Positions 1 to 5,204 of a stretch of DNA of 5,204 nucleotides are shown one piece after another. How positions within the stretch are numbered: position 1 is the first letter of the stretch; each line of letters opens with the position of its first letter. A program made the position numbers and the translations under genes. Where the stretch lies: assembly GCA_947372575.1 (NCBI GenBank), contig CANBUF010000176.1, forward strand, positions 1 through 5,204, read 5' to 3'. This DNA comes from Alcaligenaceae bacterium (GTDB lineage Bacteria > Pseudomonadota > Gammaproteobacteria > Burkholderiales > Burkholderiaceae). The notes below the pieces were generated by a model that saw only the letters and a list, made by a program, of their open reading frames with translations, had not been told where the DNA came from and did no database searches.

Positions 1-1251
1 AACGCCGGGATCTGAACCCATCTCTGCAGCAGGCAAATAGGACTCCTGAGCGAGAACGGGCAACGCCGTCCCTACAGCCGTAGCCAGGCGCCACTGTGCG
101 GCAGCATCCTGCTGACGATCGAGTTTATCGTAGAGACTGCCCAACAAGGCATGGACACGCGCATCACTACGCTTGTCAACACTACGCAGCAAGTAGTGCT
201 CGGCCTGCCCCCAGATCTGCCCCACCAGACACAAATTGCCAAGCGTGGTCAACAGGTCTGGATTCTCGGGATGACGTTGTAACCAGGCCTCGGCCTTTTG
301 CAAGCGACGCGAAACTTGCGTTGAGTCGGCGCGTGAGTACGCCGCCAGCAAGCGAGGGTCAAGGCGCGCTGCGATCGCAAGTTCGAGCACACGGGAAGCC
401 TCCTCTGATTGTCCTGCAGCTTCGTGTGCAGCAGAACCGGCCAGGGCGACTTCAGGCAGAATGCGCTCTTCGGATTTAAGGTCTTTCCAGACCTGGCGCC
501 ACTCACCTGAATCCAGTGTTTCACGCAGGCGGGCAGCGGCGGCTACTTCAATGATCTGACGCGCTTCCGTTTCGTGCAAAGCACCCCGGCGACTCAAGGT
601 ACGGGCCAGCACAAAAACCTGATCCTGACGATTCAGCAGACGATACGTGCGCAACAATAGGCGCAAGGTATGAACATGTCGGGCACCCGCTTGTTGCAGT
701 GGCAGCAAGACATCGAGTGCCTGTTGTGCCTGTCCCTGGTCAAGGTAGAGATCTGCTGCCGCCGTGCAGACCGCTTCTTTGAGGGGGCCATCGATCTCTG
801 CTTTTTCGCGCGCAGTCGCAAGCAAACCATCGCGACGAGCATACTCACCCAGCGCATGCGCGGCGCGTGCGGCAGACAATGCCGCGAGAACCTGGCGATT
901 ATTGTCGCGAGAACGATCAAGCAATTTTGTCAGGTCTTTTTCGGCGTGAGAATAACGACCTTCAAGCAACTCCGTCCAGCCTTGTTCGAGCAGCTCGTGA
1001 TCACGTTTAACCACACGCCGTGCATTCCAGTTGCGCAAGCGCAGTGGCAACGCGGTGAACCAGGACAACAGACGCAGAACAATATATAAACTGATGAAAC
1101 TCACAACCAATGCAAGCACTGCAAAGGCAAGCGAGACCTGAATTCGCCAGTGATCAACCAGAATCAGAACATTGCCACTATTTTCACGCAGGAGTACGGC
1201 AAGTACGACGGCAATTGTAGCCAGCAATAAAGTCCAGAACCAGGTGCGCAT
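1..1251 (-). CDS. hemY: HemY, membrane-anchored TPR protein of the heme operon (3' end beyond window)
   Basis: The frame is open from an ATG at 1251 to the window edge and gives 417 residues without a stop. The E. coli protein is about 400 residues, so only a short C-terminal tail should be missing. Two hydrophobic helices are visible, at about residues 4-21 and 38-63, with a short periplasmic loop between them. A basic stretch follows (RLRNWNARRVVKR). The rest is Ala/Leu-rich and helical with TPR-like repeats, clearest at about 330-390 (PENPDLLTTLGNL, then HALLGSLYDKLDRQQDAAAQW), which matches the conserved end of proteobacterial HemY. Its exact role in porphyrin metabolism is unproven. It is not the protoporphyrinogen/coproporphyrinogen oxidase called HemY in Gram-positives: no FAD-binding GxGxxG motif is present. 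The start lies only 2 bases after the hemX stop, with a weak GGGAA at 1258-1262 inside the hemX end, so translation is probably coupled to hemX. Confidence 0.93.
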   Translation of the reverse strand, partial: MRTWFWTLLLATIAVVLAVLLRENSGNVLILVDHWRIQVSLAFAVLALVVSFISLYIVLRLLSWFTALPLRLRNWNARRVVKRDHELLEQGWTELLEGRYSHAEKDLTKLLDRSRDNNRQVLAALSAARAAHALGEYARRDGLLATAREKAEIDGPLKEAVCTAAADLYLDQGQAQQALDVLLPLQQAGARHVHTLRLLLRTYRLLNRQDQVFVLARTLSRRGALHETEARQIIEVAAAARLRETLDSGEWRQVWKDLKSEERILPEVALAGSAAHEAAGQSEEASRVLELAIAARLDPRLLAAYSRADSTQVSRRLQKAEAWLQRHPENPDLLTTLGNLCLVGQIWGQAEHYLLRSVDKRSDARVHALLGSLYDKLDRQQDAAAQWRLATAVGTALPVLAQESYLPAAEMGSDPGV

Positions 1252-1253
1252 GC

Positions 1254-2528
1254 TCAGTTCCCGCTTTTATTGGAGGAAGTTTCGGATAAACGCACAGCTT
1301 CCAGCGCAGAAAGACTGTCAACGATATCTGTCGAAGCAATCGCGACAGGCATGGCTGCCAGCTCACGCACCAGCCGATTTGCAGCAATCACATCCACAGC
1401 CTTAGGATCAAACCGCTCTGCCAGCGATGCCTCAACAGCAGCGAGCTCTGTGCGCCAGACGGATGGCTGGTGCATCAACAGCGCCATTTGCGCAGTCAGC
1501 AAACGCGTACGCAAGTTTGCGCGTAATTGTGAGCCTTGTTCTGGAGACATCAGCAACGCATTGGCATCACTGACGCGCTGAATACTCACGACACCTGATA
1601 ACTCATGTGCCAGGGCCGTCAAAACTGAAAGTGACGCCTGCCTGGACCAGGCAACAGATTGCGTCCAGCGCTTGCGCCACCAATCAAGATCCGTCACGGA
1701 GGTGATTGGCGCTTCGTGACCGGCCATGGCTGCGGCCTCTCCTTCTTGCACTGCTGGTGTCTGCGCTCCGGACACGATTGCGGCCGGAGTGGCGTTCTTG
1801 GCAGCAGCCCAAGCCGCAGCAGAATCAGAAACAGAACTACCTGGGGCGGCTGGGGCTGAGATTGCCGTGATTTTTGGTGCAGCCATATCGGGTACCAGCA
1901 AGGGAGCACGACTAACCAGCGTAATCAATGAATCCAGGCGTGCGGAGACTACCGGCACATCGATGATCGGTTGGGCACGCAGACGATCAAGATCGGTATT
2001 AATTGCGCGCTGTAGTGCGGAGAATTTGGGGCGATCAGCACGTACGAGCGTAGACAAGGCCGTCTCAAGCGCCATGATGGCATTGTTAGCATTGCCTGCC
2101 AGGCGCAATTGTTGAGAAGCAAGCGTCAGCAAACGCTCCATATCGTTGGCGAGCATGGAGTCACCCATGCCGTTATTGAAGCTGTCCCAGGCATGTTCAA
2201 GGGCTGAAAACTGACTTTGGGACTCACGCATCGAGACCTCTAGCTCAGCGATCCTGGCCGCGTGCGACTCAACCAGACTCAGTGCCTGTTTGGATTCACG
2301 ACGAGACTCGGTTAGCTGACTGCTAAAGGTCTGAATCTGTGTTGCGACTTCGCGTCCAGCCGACTCAAAGCGTTTTTGCTGAAACCAGGCACCCACACCC
2401 AAAAGCACGGCAACCAGAAGCAATACGATCGACAGGGTGACGGACCATGAAGGTCCTGTGGTTCGACGGCGGGTCTTTGGGGTCAATTCTGACATGGGCG
2501 CGGCGCTTGGAGTTGAAGTTTCAGTCAT
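1254..2528 (-). CDS. hemX: HemX, single-pass membrane protein of the heme operon
   Basis: This gene encodes 424 residues; the E. coli protein is about 390. A short Ser/Thr/Pro-rich cytoplasmic head ends in basic KTRRRTTG. One membrane helix follows at about 28-49 (LSIVLLLVAVLLGVGAWF). Residues about 50-115 form a probable coiled coil rich in Glu, Gln, Ser and Arg. A helical region reaches about 212, an Ala/Pro/Ser-rich low-complexity linker spans about 215-277, and the conserved C-terminal HemX block follows (DLDWWRKRW at 280-288, LLMSPEQ at 325-331, then LRANLRTRLLTAQMALL). This architecture is typical of the HemX family. The family is often labelled uroporphyrinogen-III C-methyltransferase, but I see no SAM-dependent tetrapyrrole methylase motifs, and that activity should not be assumed. 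The ATG at 2528 is chosen because the frame upstream has no start codon before a TGA at 2579-2577. The only purine-rich site, GGAAGG at 2549-2554, is 20 bases away, which is too far for a standard ribosome binding site. Confidence 0.93.
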   Translation of the reverse strand: MTETSTPSAAPMSELTPKTRRRTTGPSWSVTLSIVLLLVAVLLGVGAWFQQKRFESAGREVATQIQTFSSQLTESRRESKQALSLVESHAARIAELEVSMRESQSQFSALEHAWDSFNNGMGDSMLANDMERLLTLASQQLRLAGNANNAIMALETALSTLVRADRPKFSALQRAINTDLDRLRAQPIIDVPVVSARLDSLITLVSRAPLLVPDMAAPKITAISAPAAPGSSVSDSAAAWAAAKNATPAAIVSGAQTPAVQEGEAAAMAGHEAPITSVTDLDWWRKRWTQSVAWSRQASLSVLTALAHELSGVVSIQRVSDANALLMSPEQGSQLRANLRTRLLTAQMALLMHQPSVWRTELAAVEASLAERFDPKAVDVIAANRLVRELAAMPVAIASTDIVDSLSALEAVRLSETSSNKSGN

Positions 2529-2571
2529 ACCCGGATTGTAGTCGTTGACCTTCCAAAACGGTGCAATGCCG

Positions 2572-3384
2572 CTATATCAAGGGGGGTGCTGGTGGTGGAT
2601 ATTTGTCAAAACACGACAAAATCGAAGCCTCATCTGAGCGCACTACCTGGATCTGGCCGCTGTATACGGGATTACCCAAACGATTCGTCACGAGCTCAAC
2701 CAGGCGCGGGTGCGTCACCACATACTCACACTGCCGACCCCATTCAAGCAGATTGGCTGATTCCATCTGATCAAAGACCGCCTGTATCCCGTGTGGGCTG
2801 GTCAAGAGCCAGACTGCGCCCCGTGACGCACAAGCCCACGCTTTGAACGTCAAGCGCGCAGATTCTGTCCAGATAGCAAGTTCGCGACTGTAAGCTGCGT
2901 GCAGCACAACAGAAGCCCCCACCTCTGCAAGTTTCGTGGCGAGCCAGTCACGGCCATCCTGACCACGAACGATCAGGATACGTTGGGGCCGTATTGGGAG
3001 CGTTGCTATCACGGCCCACAGGCCTTCTGAATCCTGAAGTTCACCTGCCTGTGGAGAAAGAATACGGACACTGTCACCAAAGGTGCTGTGGATGACTCTG
3101 GCAGTCGCGACACCTACGCACGCAGCCATCGTCTGTATGGGCCATTCGCACACACCAGCGTACTGGGTCATCAGACCCGTCACAGCCGGTGCGCTCACGA
3201 AGATGACCAGATCAAATTCACCCAGCCTGGGTGGCTGCTCGTCATTCTGCAATACCCGCGTTTCAATTCGCAGCGCTGGGGCCGTCGCAACGACCCAGCC
3301 GGCATCCTGAAGTTTTTGTGCCAGGGCTTCATTGCGGCCAGCTGGACGCGTCAATACAGCATGAGTGAGTGTCGCGACGGGCAT
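2572..3384 (-). CDS. hemD: Uroporphyrinogen-III synthase
   Basis: HemD closes and inverts ring D of the linear tetrapyrrole hydroxymethylbilane to give uroporphyrinogen III, the last common precursor of heme, siroheme and cobalamin. The product is soluble and cytoplasmic. The 270 residues are slightly longer than the usual 245-260. Recognisable family positions are VLTRPAGRN at 10-18, FVSAPAV at 62-68, the hinge-side VGVATA at 90-95, VRGQDGRDWL at 139-148, Y165 followed by SR, and LTSPHGI at 194-200. Together they trace the two-lobed HemD fold. After the normal domain end (SILSCFD) comes a short Pro-rich tail, PPPAPPLI, encoded over a run of six C at 2586-2581. The ATG at 3384 is 27 bases after the hemC stop and has no good Shine-Dalgarno sequence, which suggests coupling to hemC translation. 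HemD and HemX are separate proteins here, in different frames, whereas some Burkholderiales carry a HemD-HemX fusion. Confidence 0.95.
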   Translation of the reverse strand: MPVATLTHAVLTRPAGRNEALAQKLQDAGWVVATAPALRIETRVLQNDEQPPRLGEFDLVIFVSAPAVTGLMTQYAGVCEWPIQTMAACVGVATARVIHSTFGDSVRILSPQAGELQDSEGLWAVIATLPIRPQRILIVRGQDGRDWLATKLAEVGASVVLHAAYSRELAIWTESARLTFKAWACASRGAVWLLTSPHGIQAVFDQMESANLLEWGRQCEYVVTHPRLVELVTNRLGNPVYSGQIQVVRSDEASILSCFDKYPPPAPPLI

Positions 3385-3411
3385 CGTATGGTTTGGCTCG
3401 CTCGAGTCGCC

Positions 3412-4344
3412 TCAGTGCGCGCTTAAGGAGGACAAAATCGCACCGGCCCCTTGAGATAACAATTCCTCTGCGACCTGATGCCCTAAGCGTTGCGCATCCG
3501 CAATCAGTCCACTGATCTGCGCGCGATAAATCGTCTTTCCGTCGGGACTAGCAACCAATGCTCGAATATAGATTTTGTGCGGATCGACTTCTGCAAAGGC
3601 AGCAAGAGGTACCTGGCAGGAGCCACCCAACGCGCGCGACACAGCGCGTTCAGCAAGCGTACAGGCCGTCGTAGCCGGACATGAGAGTGGAGTGAGGATT
3701 TCGAGCAAATCAGAACGACTCTGCAAGATTTCAATTCCGAGAGCACCCTGGCCGGCTGCTGGCAACGAATCCTCGACCGAAATACATGAGCGGATCCGAT
3801 GACTTAAACCGAGGCGCTCTAACCCCGCTACCGCAAGAATAATGGCGGCATACTGTCCACTATCAAGTTTACCCAGACGGGTATCCAGATTGCCGCGCAA
3901 AGGCTCGACTGTGAGATGCGGAAAACGCGCGCGTAACTGTGCTTCGCGGCGCAAACTCGAGGTCCCGACAATGGCACCCGCAGGCAAATCAGCCAAGCTC
4001 GCATAATCGTTGGATACAAAGGCATCGCGAGAATCGGCGCGCGCCATCACGCACGACAACTCAAAAGGCGCTTGCATATCGACAGGCACGTCTTTCAAGG
4101 AATGGACTGCGAGATCCGCACGTCCATCCATCAGCGCATTCTCTAGCTCTTTGACAAACAGCCCCTTACCCCCGACTTTAGACAAGCTGCGATCGAGTAT
4201 TTCGTCGCCTCTGGTACTGAGCTTGAGTAGCTCGACATTCATATCAGGATAGAGTGCTTTCAGTCTGGCTTGCACATGCTCGGCCTGCCAGAGTGCCAGA
4301 CGGCTCGCTCGGGTGGCAATCACAAGTTTTCGGTTCTGCGTCAC
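3412..4344 (-). CDS. hemC: Hydroxymethylbilane synthase (porphobilinogen deaminase)
   Basis: HemC joins four porphobilinogen molecules into hydroxymethylbilane in the cytoplasm, growing the chain on a covalently bound dipyrromethane cofactor. The 310 residues match the family (E. coli about 313). Visible functional sites are [13 protein letters not shown] near the N-terminus, STRGD at 43-47, [11 protein letters not shown] at 58-68, HSLKDVPV at 81-88 with the catalytic Asp at 85, GTSSLRR at 127-133, LRGNLDTRL at 149-157, [10 protein letters not shown] at 196-205, and GGSCQVP at 240-246 with the cofactor-carrying Cys at 243. Nothing essential is missing. The start is a GTG: the same frame upstream meets a TAA 9 bases earlier, and the next in-frame candidate (V8) would remove part of the first strand. 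No Shine-Dalgarno sequence precedes the GTG. The gene follows a 35-codon prepilin-like gene in the same frame and leads the hemCDXY cluster. Confidence 0.97.
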   Translation of the reverse strand: MTQNRKLVIATRASRLALWQAEHVQARLKALYPDMNVELLKLSTRGDEILDRSLSKVGGKGLFVKELENALMDGRADLAVHSLKDVPVDMQAPFELSCVMARADSRDAFVSNDYASLADLPAGAIVGTSSLRREAQLRARFPHLTVEPLRGNLDTRLGKLDSGQYAAIILAVAGLERLGLSHRIRSCISVEDSLPAAGQGALGIEILQSRSDLLEILTPLSCPATTACTLAERAVSRALGGSCQVPLAAFAEVDPHKIYIRALVASPDGKTIYRAQISGLIADAQRLGHQVAEELLSQGAGAILSSLSAH

Positions 4345-4353
4345 AGGGTGCTT

Positions 4354-4461
4354 TTATTTTAAATAATTGAAAACAACAGTCAGGACAATACCCAGAACGG
4401 CAAGAATACCCAGCCACTGCAAGAGAGTAAAGCCACGTTGTGTGTGCTTAGGGGATTGCAT
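4354..4461 (-). CDS. 35-residue type IV prepilin-like membrane microprotein
   Basis: The gene runs from ATG at 4461 to TAA at 4356-4354. A textbook AAGGAG lies 7 bases before the ATG, the best ribosome binding site in the window, so translation is likely. A basic leader (MQSPKHTQRG) is followed by FTLLQWLGILAVLG and a further hydrophobic stretch ending FNYLK. This matches the class III signal and N-terminal helix of type IV pilins and pseudopilins: Gly at -1, Phe at +1, then about 20 hydrophobic residues. Two things are odd. The usual Glu at mature position 5 is Gln, and there is no globular domain, so processing would leave only 25 residues. From memory, several Burkholderiales carry a pilin gene not far behind sucCD, so this may be a relic of one. 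It could equally be a genuine small membrane protein. The motif is seen; function and processing are inference. Its end is 9 bases from hemC and in the same frame. Confidence 0.72.
   Translation of the reverse strand: MQSPKHTQRGFTLLQWLGILAVLGIVLTVVFNYLK
4356..4383 (-). promoter_or_regulatory. Candidate sigma-70 promoter for hemC
   Basis: On the minus strand, CTGACT (4383-4378, four of six matches to TTGACA) is followed by a 16-base spacer and TAAAAT (4361-4356, five of six matches to TATAAT). The area is AT-rich compared with its surroundings. The -10 box overlaps the TAA of the microgene. A start about 7 bases downstream would fall near 4349, leaving only about 5 bases before the hemC GTG, so the transcript would be nearly leaderless. 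That would fit the lack of a Shine-Dalgarno sequence. The call rests on consensus matching by eye only. Confidence 0.3.
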
Positions 4462-4468
4462 AATCAGA

Positions 4469-4474
4469 CTCCTT
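4469..4474 (-). promoter_or_regulatory. Strong ribosome binding site of the prepilin-like microgene
   Basis: The minus strand reads AAGGAG, then 7 bases, then the ATG at 4461-4459. Match and spacing are close to ideal. This is the main evidence that the 35-codon frame is translated. It also shows where ribosomes could load before reaching hemC, which has no such site of its own. Confidence 0.8.
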
Positions 4475-4506
4475 ATTCAGACTGCACAAGAGTACATCGG
4501 AATATG

Positions 4507-4539
4507 AAAAACGCCGGCAGCGAATGCATGCCGGCGTTT
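4507..4539 (-). terminator. Intrinsic terminator of sucD
   Basis: A perfect 11-base-pair stem pairs 4509-4519 with 4529-4539 (AAACGCCGGCA and its complement) around a 9-base loop. In the sucD transcript the stem is followed by five U (4511-4507), partly overlapping the stem. It lies 18 bases after the sucD stop. On the plus strand only three T follow the stem, so it is best read as acting on minus-strand transcription. It ends about 32 bases before the microgene's ribosome binding site. I see no convincing promoter in that gap, so the microgene is transcribed either from an atypical promoter or by read-through from sucD. Confidence 0.85.
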
Positions 4540-4557
4540 GACAAATCTCAATGAAAC

Positions 4558-5204
4558 TTAAAGAACCGACTTGAGCAGCTTAGCCATTTCAGAAGGATTC
4601 TTGGTCGTACGGATTCCGCAAGCTTCCATGATTTCGAGTTTAGCGTCTGCAGTATCTGCGCCACCTGAAATCAAGGCACCAGCGTGACCCATGCGCTTAC
4701 CAGCAGGAGCAGTGACACCAGCGATAAAGCCAACCATCGGCTTTTTCATGTTGTCCTTGGCCCACAACGCAGCATTGACTTCGTCCGGACCGCCGATTTC
4801 ACCGATCATGATGACGGCATCGGTTTCTGGATCTTCGTTGAACAGTTTCAAGACATCGATGTGCTTCAAACCGTTAATTGGATCACCACCAATACCGACT
4901 GCGCTGGACTGACCCATGCCAAGCTCTGTGACCTGAGCAACGGCTTCATAGGTCAGTGTGCCAGAACGGCTCACGATACCAATACGGCCTTTACGATGAA
5001 TATGACCTGGCATGATGCCGATCTTGATTTCGTCAGGTGTAATCAGACCTGGGCAATTCGGCCCGAGCAGCAAGGTCTTGCTGTTCATCTTTGCCATGCG
5101 GTTTTTGATTTCCGGCATGTCGCGAACCGGAATACCTTCGGTAATGCAGATCACCAGTTCCAGTTCGGCTTCGATGTCTTCCCAGATCGCAGCAGCCGCA
5201 CCAG
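4558..5204 (-). CDS. sucD: Succinyl-CoA synthetase (ADP-forming) alpha subunit, C-terminal part
   Basis: SucD is the CoA-binding, phosphohistidine-carrying subunit that works with SucC to interconvert succinyl-CoA and succinate with ATP/GTP formation in the TCA cycle. About 214 residues of a usual 290 or so are visible; the first 75-80, including most of the N-terminal CoA-binding Rossmann domain, lie beyond the window. Seen motifs are ITEGIPVRDM, LLGPNCPGLITP, GIMPGHIHRKG, GIVSRSGTLTYEA, VGIGGDPING, VMIGEIGG and GKRMGHAGA. The last contains the phosphorylated active-site His, encoded at 4686-4684. The frame continues upstream through codons for EDIEAELELV to the window edge, so the GTG at 5154 is an internal Val and not a start. 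The gene ends with TAA at 4560-4558 and is followed by its own terminator. SucC is expected just upstream, outside the window. Confidence 0.97.
   Translation of the reverse strand, partial: GAAAAIWEDIEAELELVICITEGIPVRDMPEIKNRMAKMNSKTLLLGPNCPGLITPDEIKIGIMPGHIHRKGRIGIVSRSGTLTYEAVAQVTELGMGQSSAVGIGGDPINGLKHIDVLKLFNEDPETDAVIMIGEIGGPDEVNAALWAKDNMKKPMVGFIAGVTAPAGKRMGHAGALISGGADTADAKLEIMEACGIRTTKNPSEMAKLLKSVL

Noticed and set aside
96..1089. Plus-strand open frames (for example 96-479 and 670-1089) opposite hemY
   Set aside because: They lie antisense to a continuous, recognisable HemY frame. Their predicted proteins are Arg/Cys/His-rich with no domain sense, and they have no promoter or ribosome binding site context.
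1726..2115. Plus-strand Ala-rich frame opposite hemX
   Set aside because: It is a shadow of the Ala/Pro linker and helical codons of HemX. Its composition mirrors the complementary strand.
1254..2528. HemX as an active uroporphyrinogen-III methyltransferase
   Set aside because: This is an old database label. The protein is a single-pass membrane protein with coiled coil and shows none of the SAM-binding tetrapyrrole methylase motifs.
3398..3406. CTCGAG palindrome between hemC and hemD
   Set aside because: It is a six-base palindrome with no longer symmetry and no T-run. Chance occurrence is the simplest explanation.
4462..4506. Promoter between the sucD terminator and the microgene (for example CATATT or TACTCT as -10)
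   Set aside because: The -10 candidates match only three or four of six positions, and the -35 position falls in the terminator hairpin with no match. Not strong enough to list.
4558..5154. SucD as a short 198-residue protein starting at GTG 5154
   Set aside because: The frame continues upstream with family-consistent sequence to the window edge, so this is a truncated full-length gene and not a short variant.
3412..5204. sucD placed beside hemC so that succinyl-CoA feeds heme synthesis
   Set aside because: Succinyl-CoA is a heme precursor only in organisms with 5-aminolevulinate synthase (mainly alphaproteobacteria and eukaryotes). Betaproteobacteria normally use the glutamyl-tRNA route. 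A strong terminator also separates the two.

Overview
This window looks like chromosomal core-metabolism DNA from a betaproteobacterium, most likely Burkholderiales and possibly Alcaligenaceae. I base this on the SucD and HemC sequence style, the hemC-hemD-hemX-hemY order next to sucD, and a moderate G+C content. The taxon is an inference from recognition by eye, not from a search. Every gene I can support lies on the minus strand, so transcription runs from high to low coordinates. The plus-strand open frames are shadows of these genes.

Layout in the direction of transcription. (1) 5204-4558 holds the C-terminal three quarters of sucD (succinyl-CoA synthetase alpha subunit), cut by the window edge. 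(2) 4539-4507 is a strong intrinsic terminator just behind sucD. (3) 4461-4354 is a 35-codon gene with an excellent ribosome binding site. Its product looks like the N-terminal segment of a type IV prepilin (cleavage motif RGFTLLQ plus one hydrophobic helix) and nothing more. (4) 4344-3412 is hemC, which begins with GTG, lacks a Shine-Dalgarno sequence, and lies in the same frame as the small gene, 9 bases after its TAA. A sigma-70-like promoter overlaps the end of the small gene. (5) 3384-2572 is hemD. (6) 2528-1254 is hemX. (7) 1251-1 is hemY, open to the window edge and nearly full length.

HemC and HemD catalyse consecutive steps of tetrapyrrole synthesis: porphobilinogen to hydroxymethylbilane to uroporphyrinogen III. 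HemX and HemY are membrane-anchored accessory proteins of the same operon whose biochemical role is not settled. HemX has one N-terminal membrane helix, a coiled coil and an Ala/Pro linker. HemY has two membrane helices followed by a TPR-like helical repeat region. Spacings of 27, 43 and 2 bases support a single transcript. SucD belongs to the TCA cycle and is separated from the hem genes by its own terminator.

Most of the window is ordinary. The part worth a second look is the 200 bases between sucD and hemC: the prepilin-like microgene, its frame relation to hemC, and the possible near-leaderless start of hemC. A C6 run at the end of hemD is a second, weaker point of interest.
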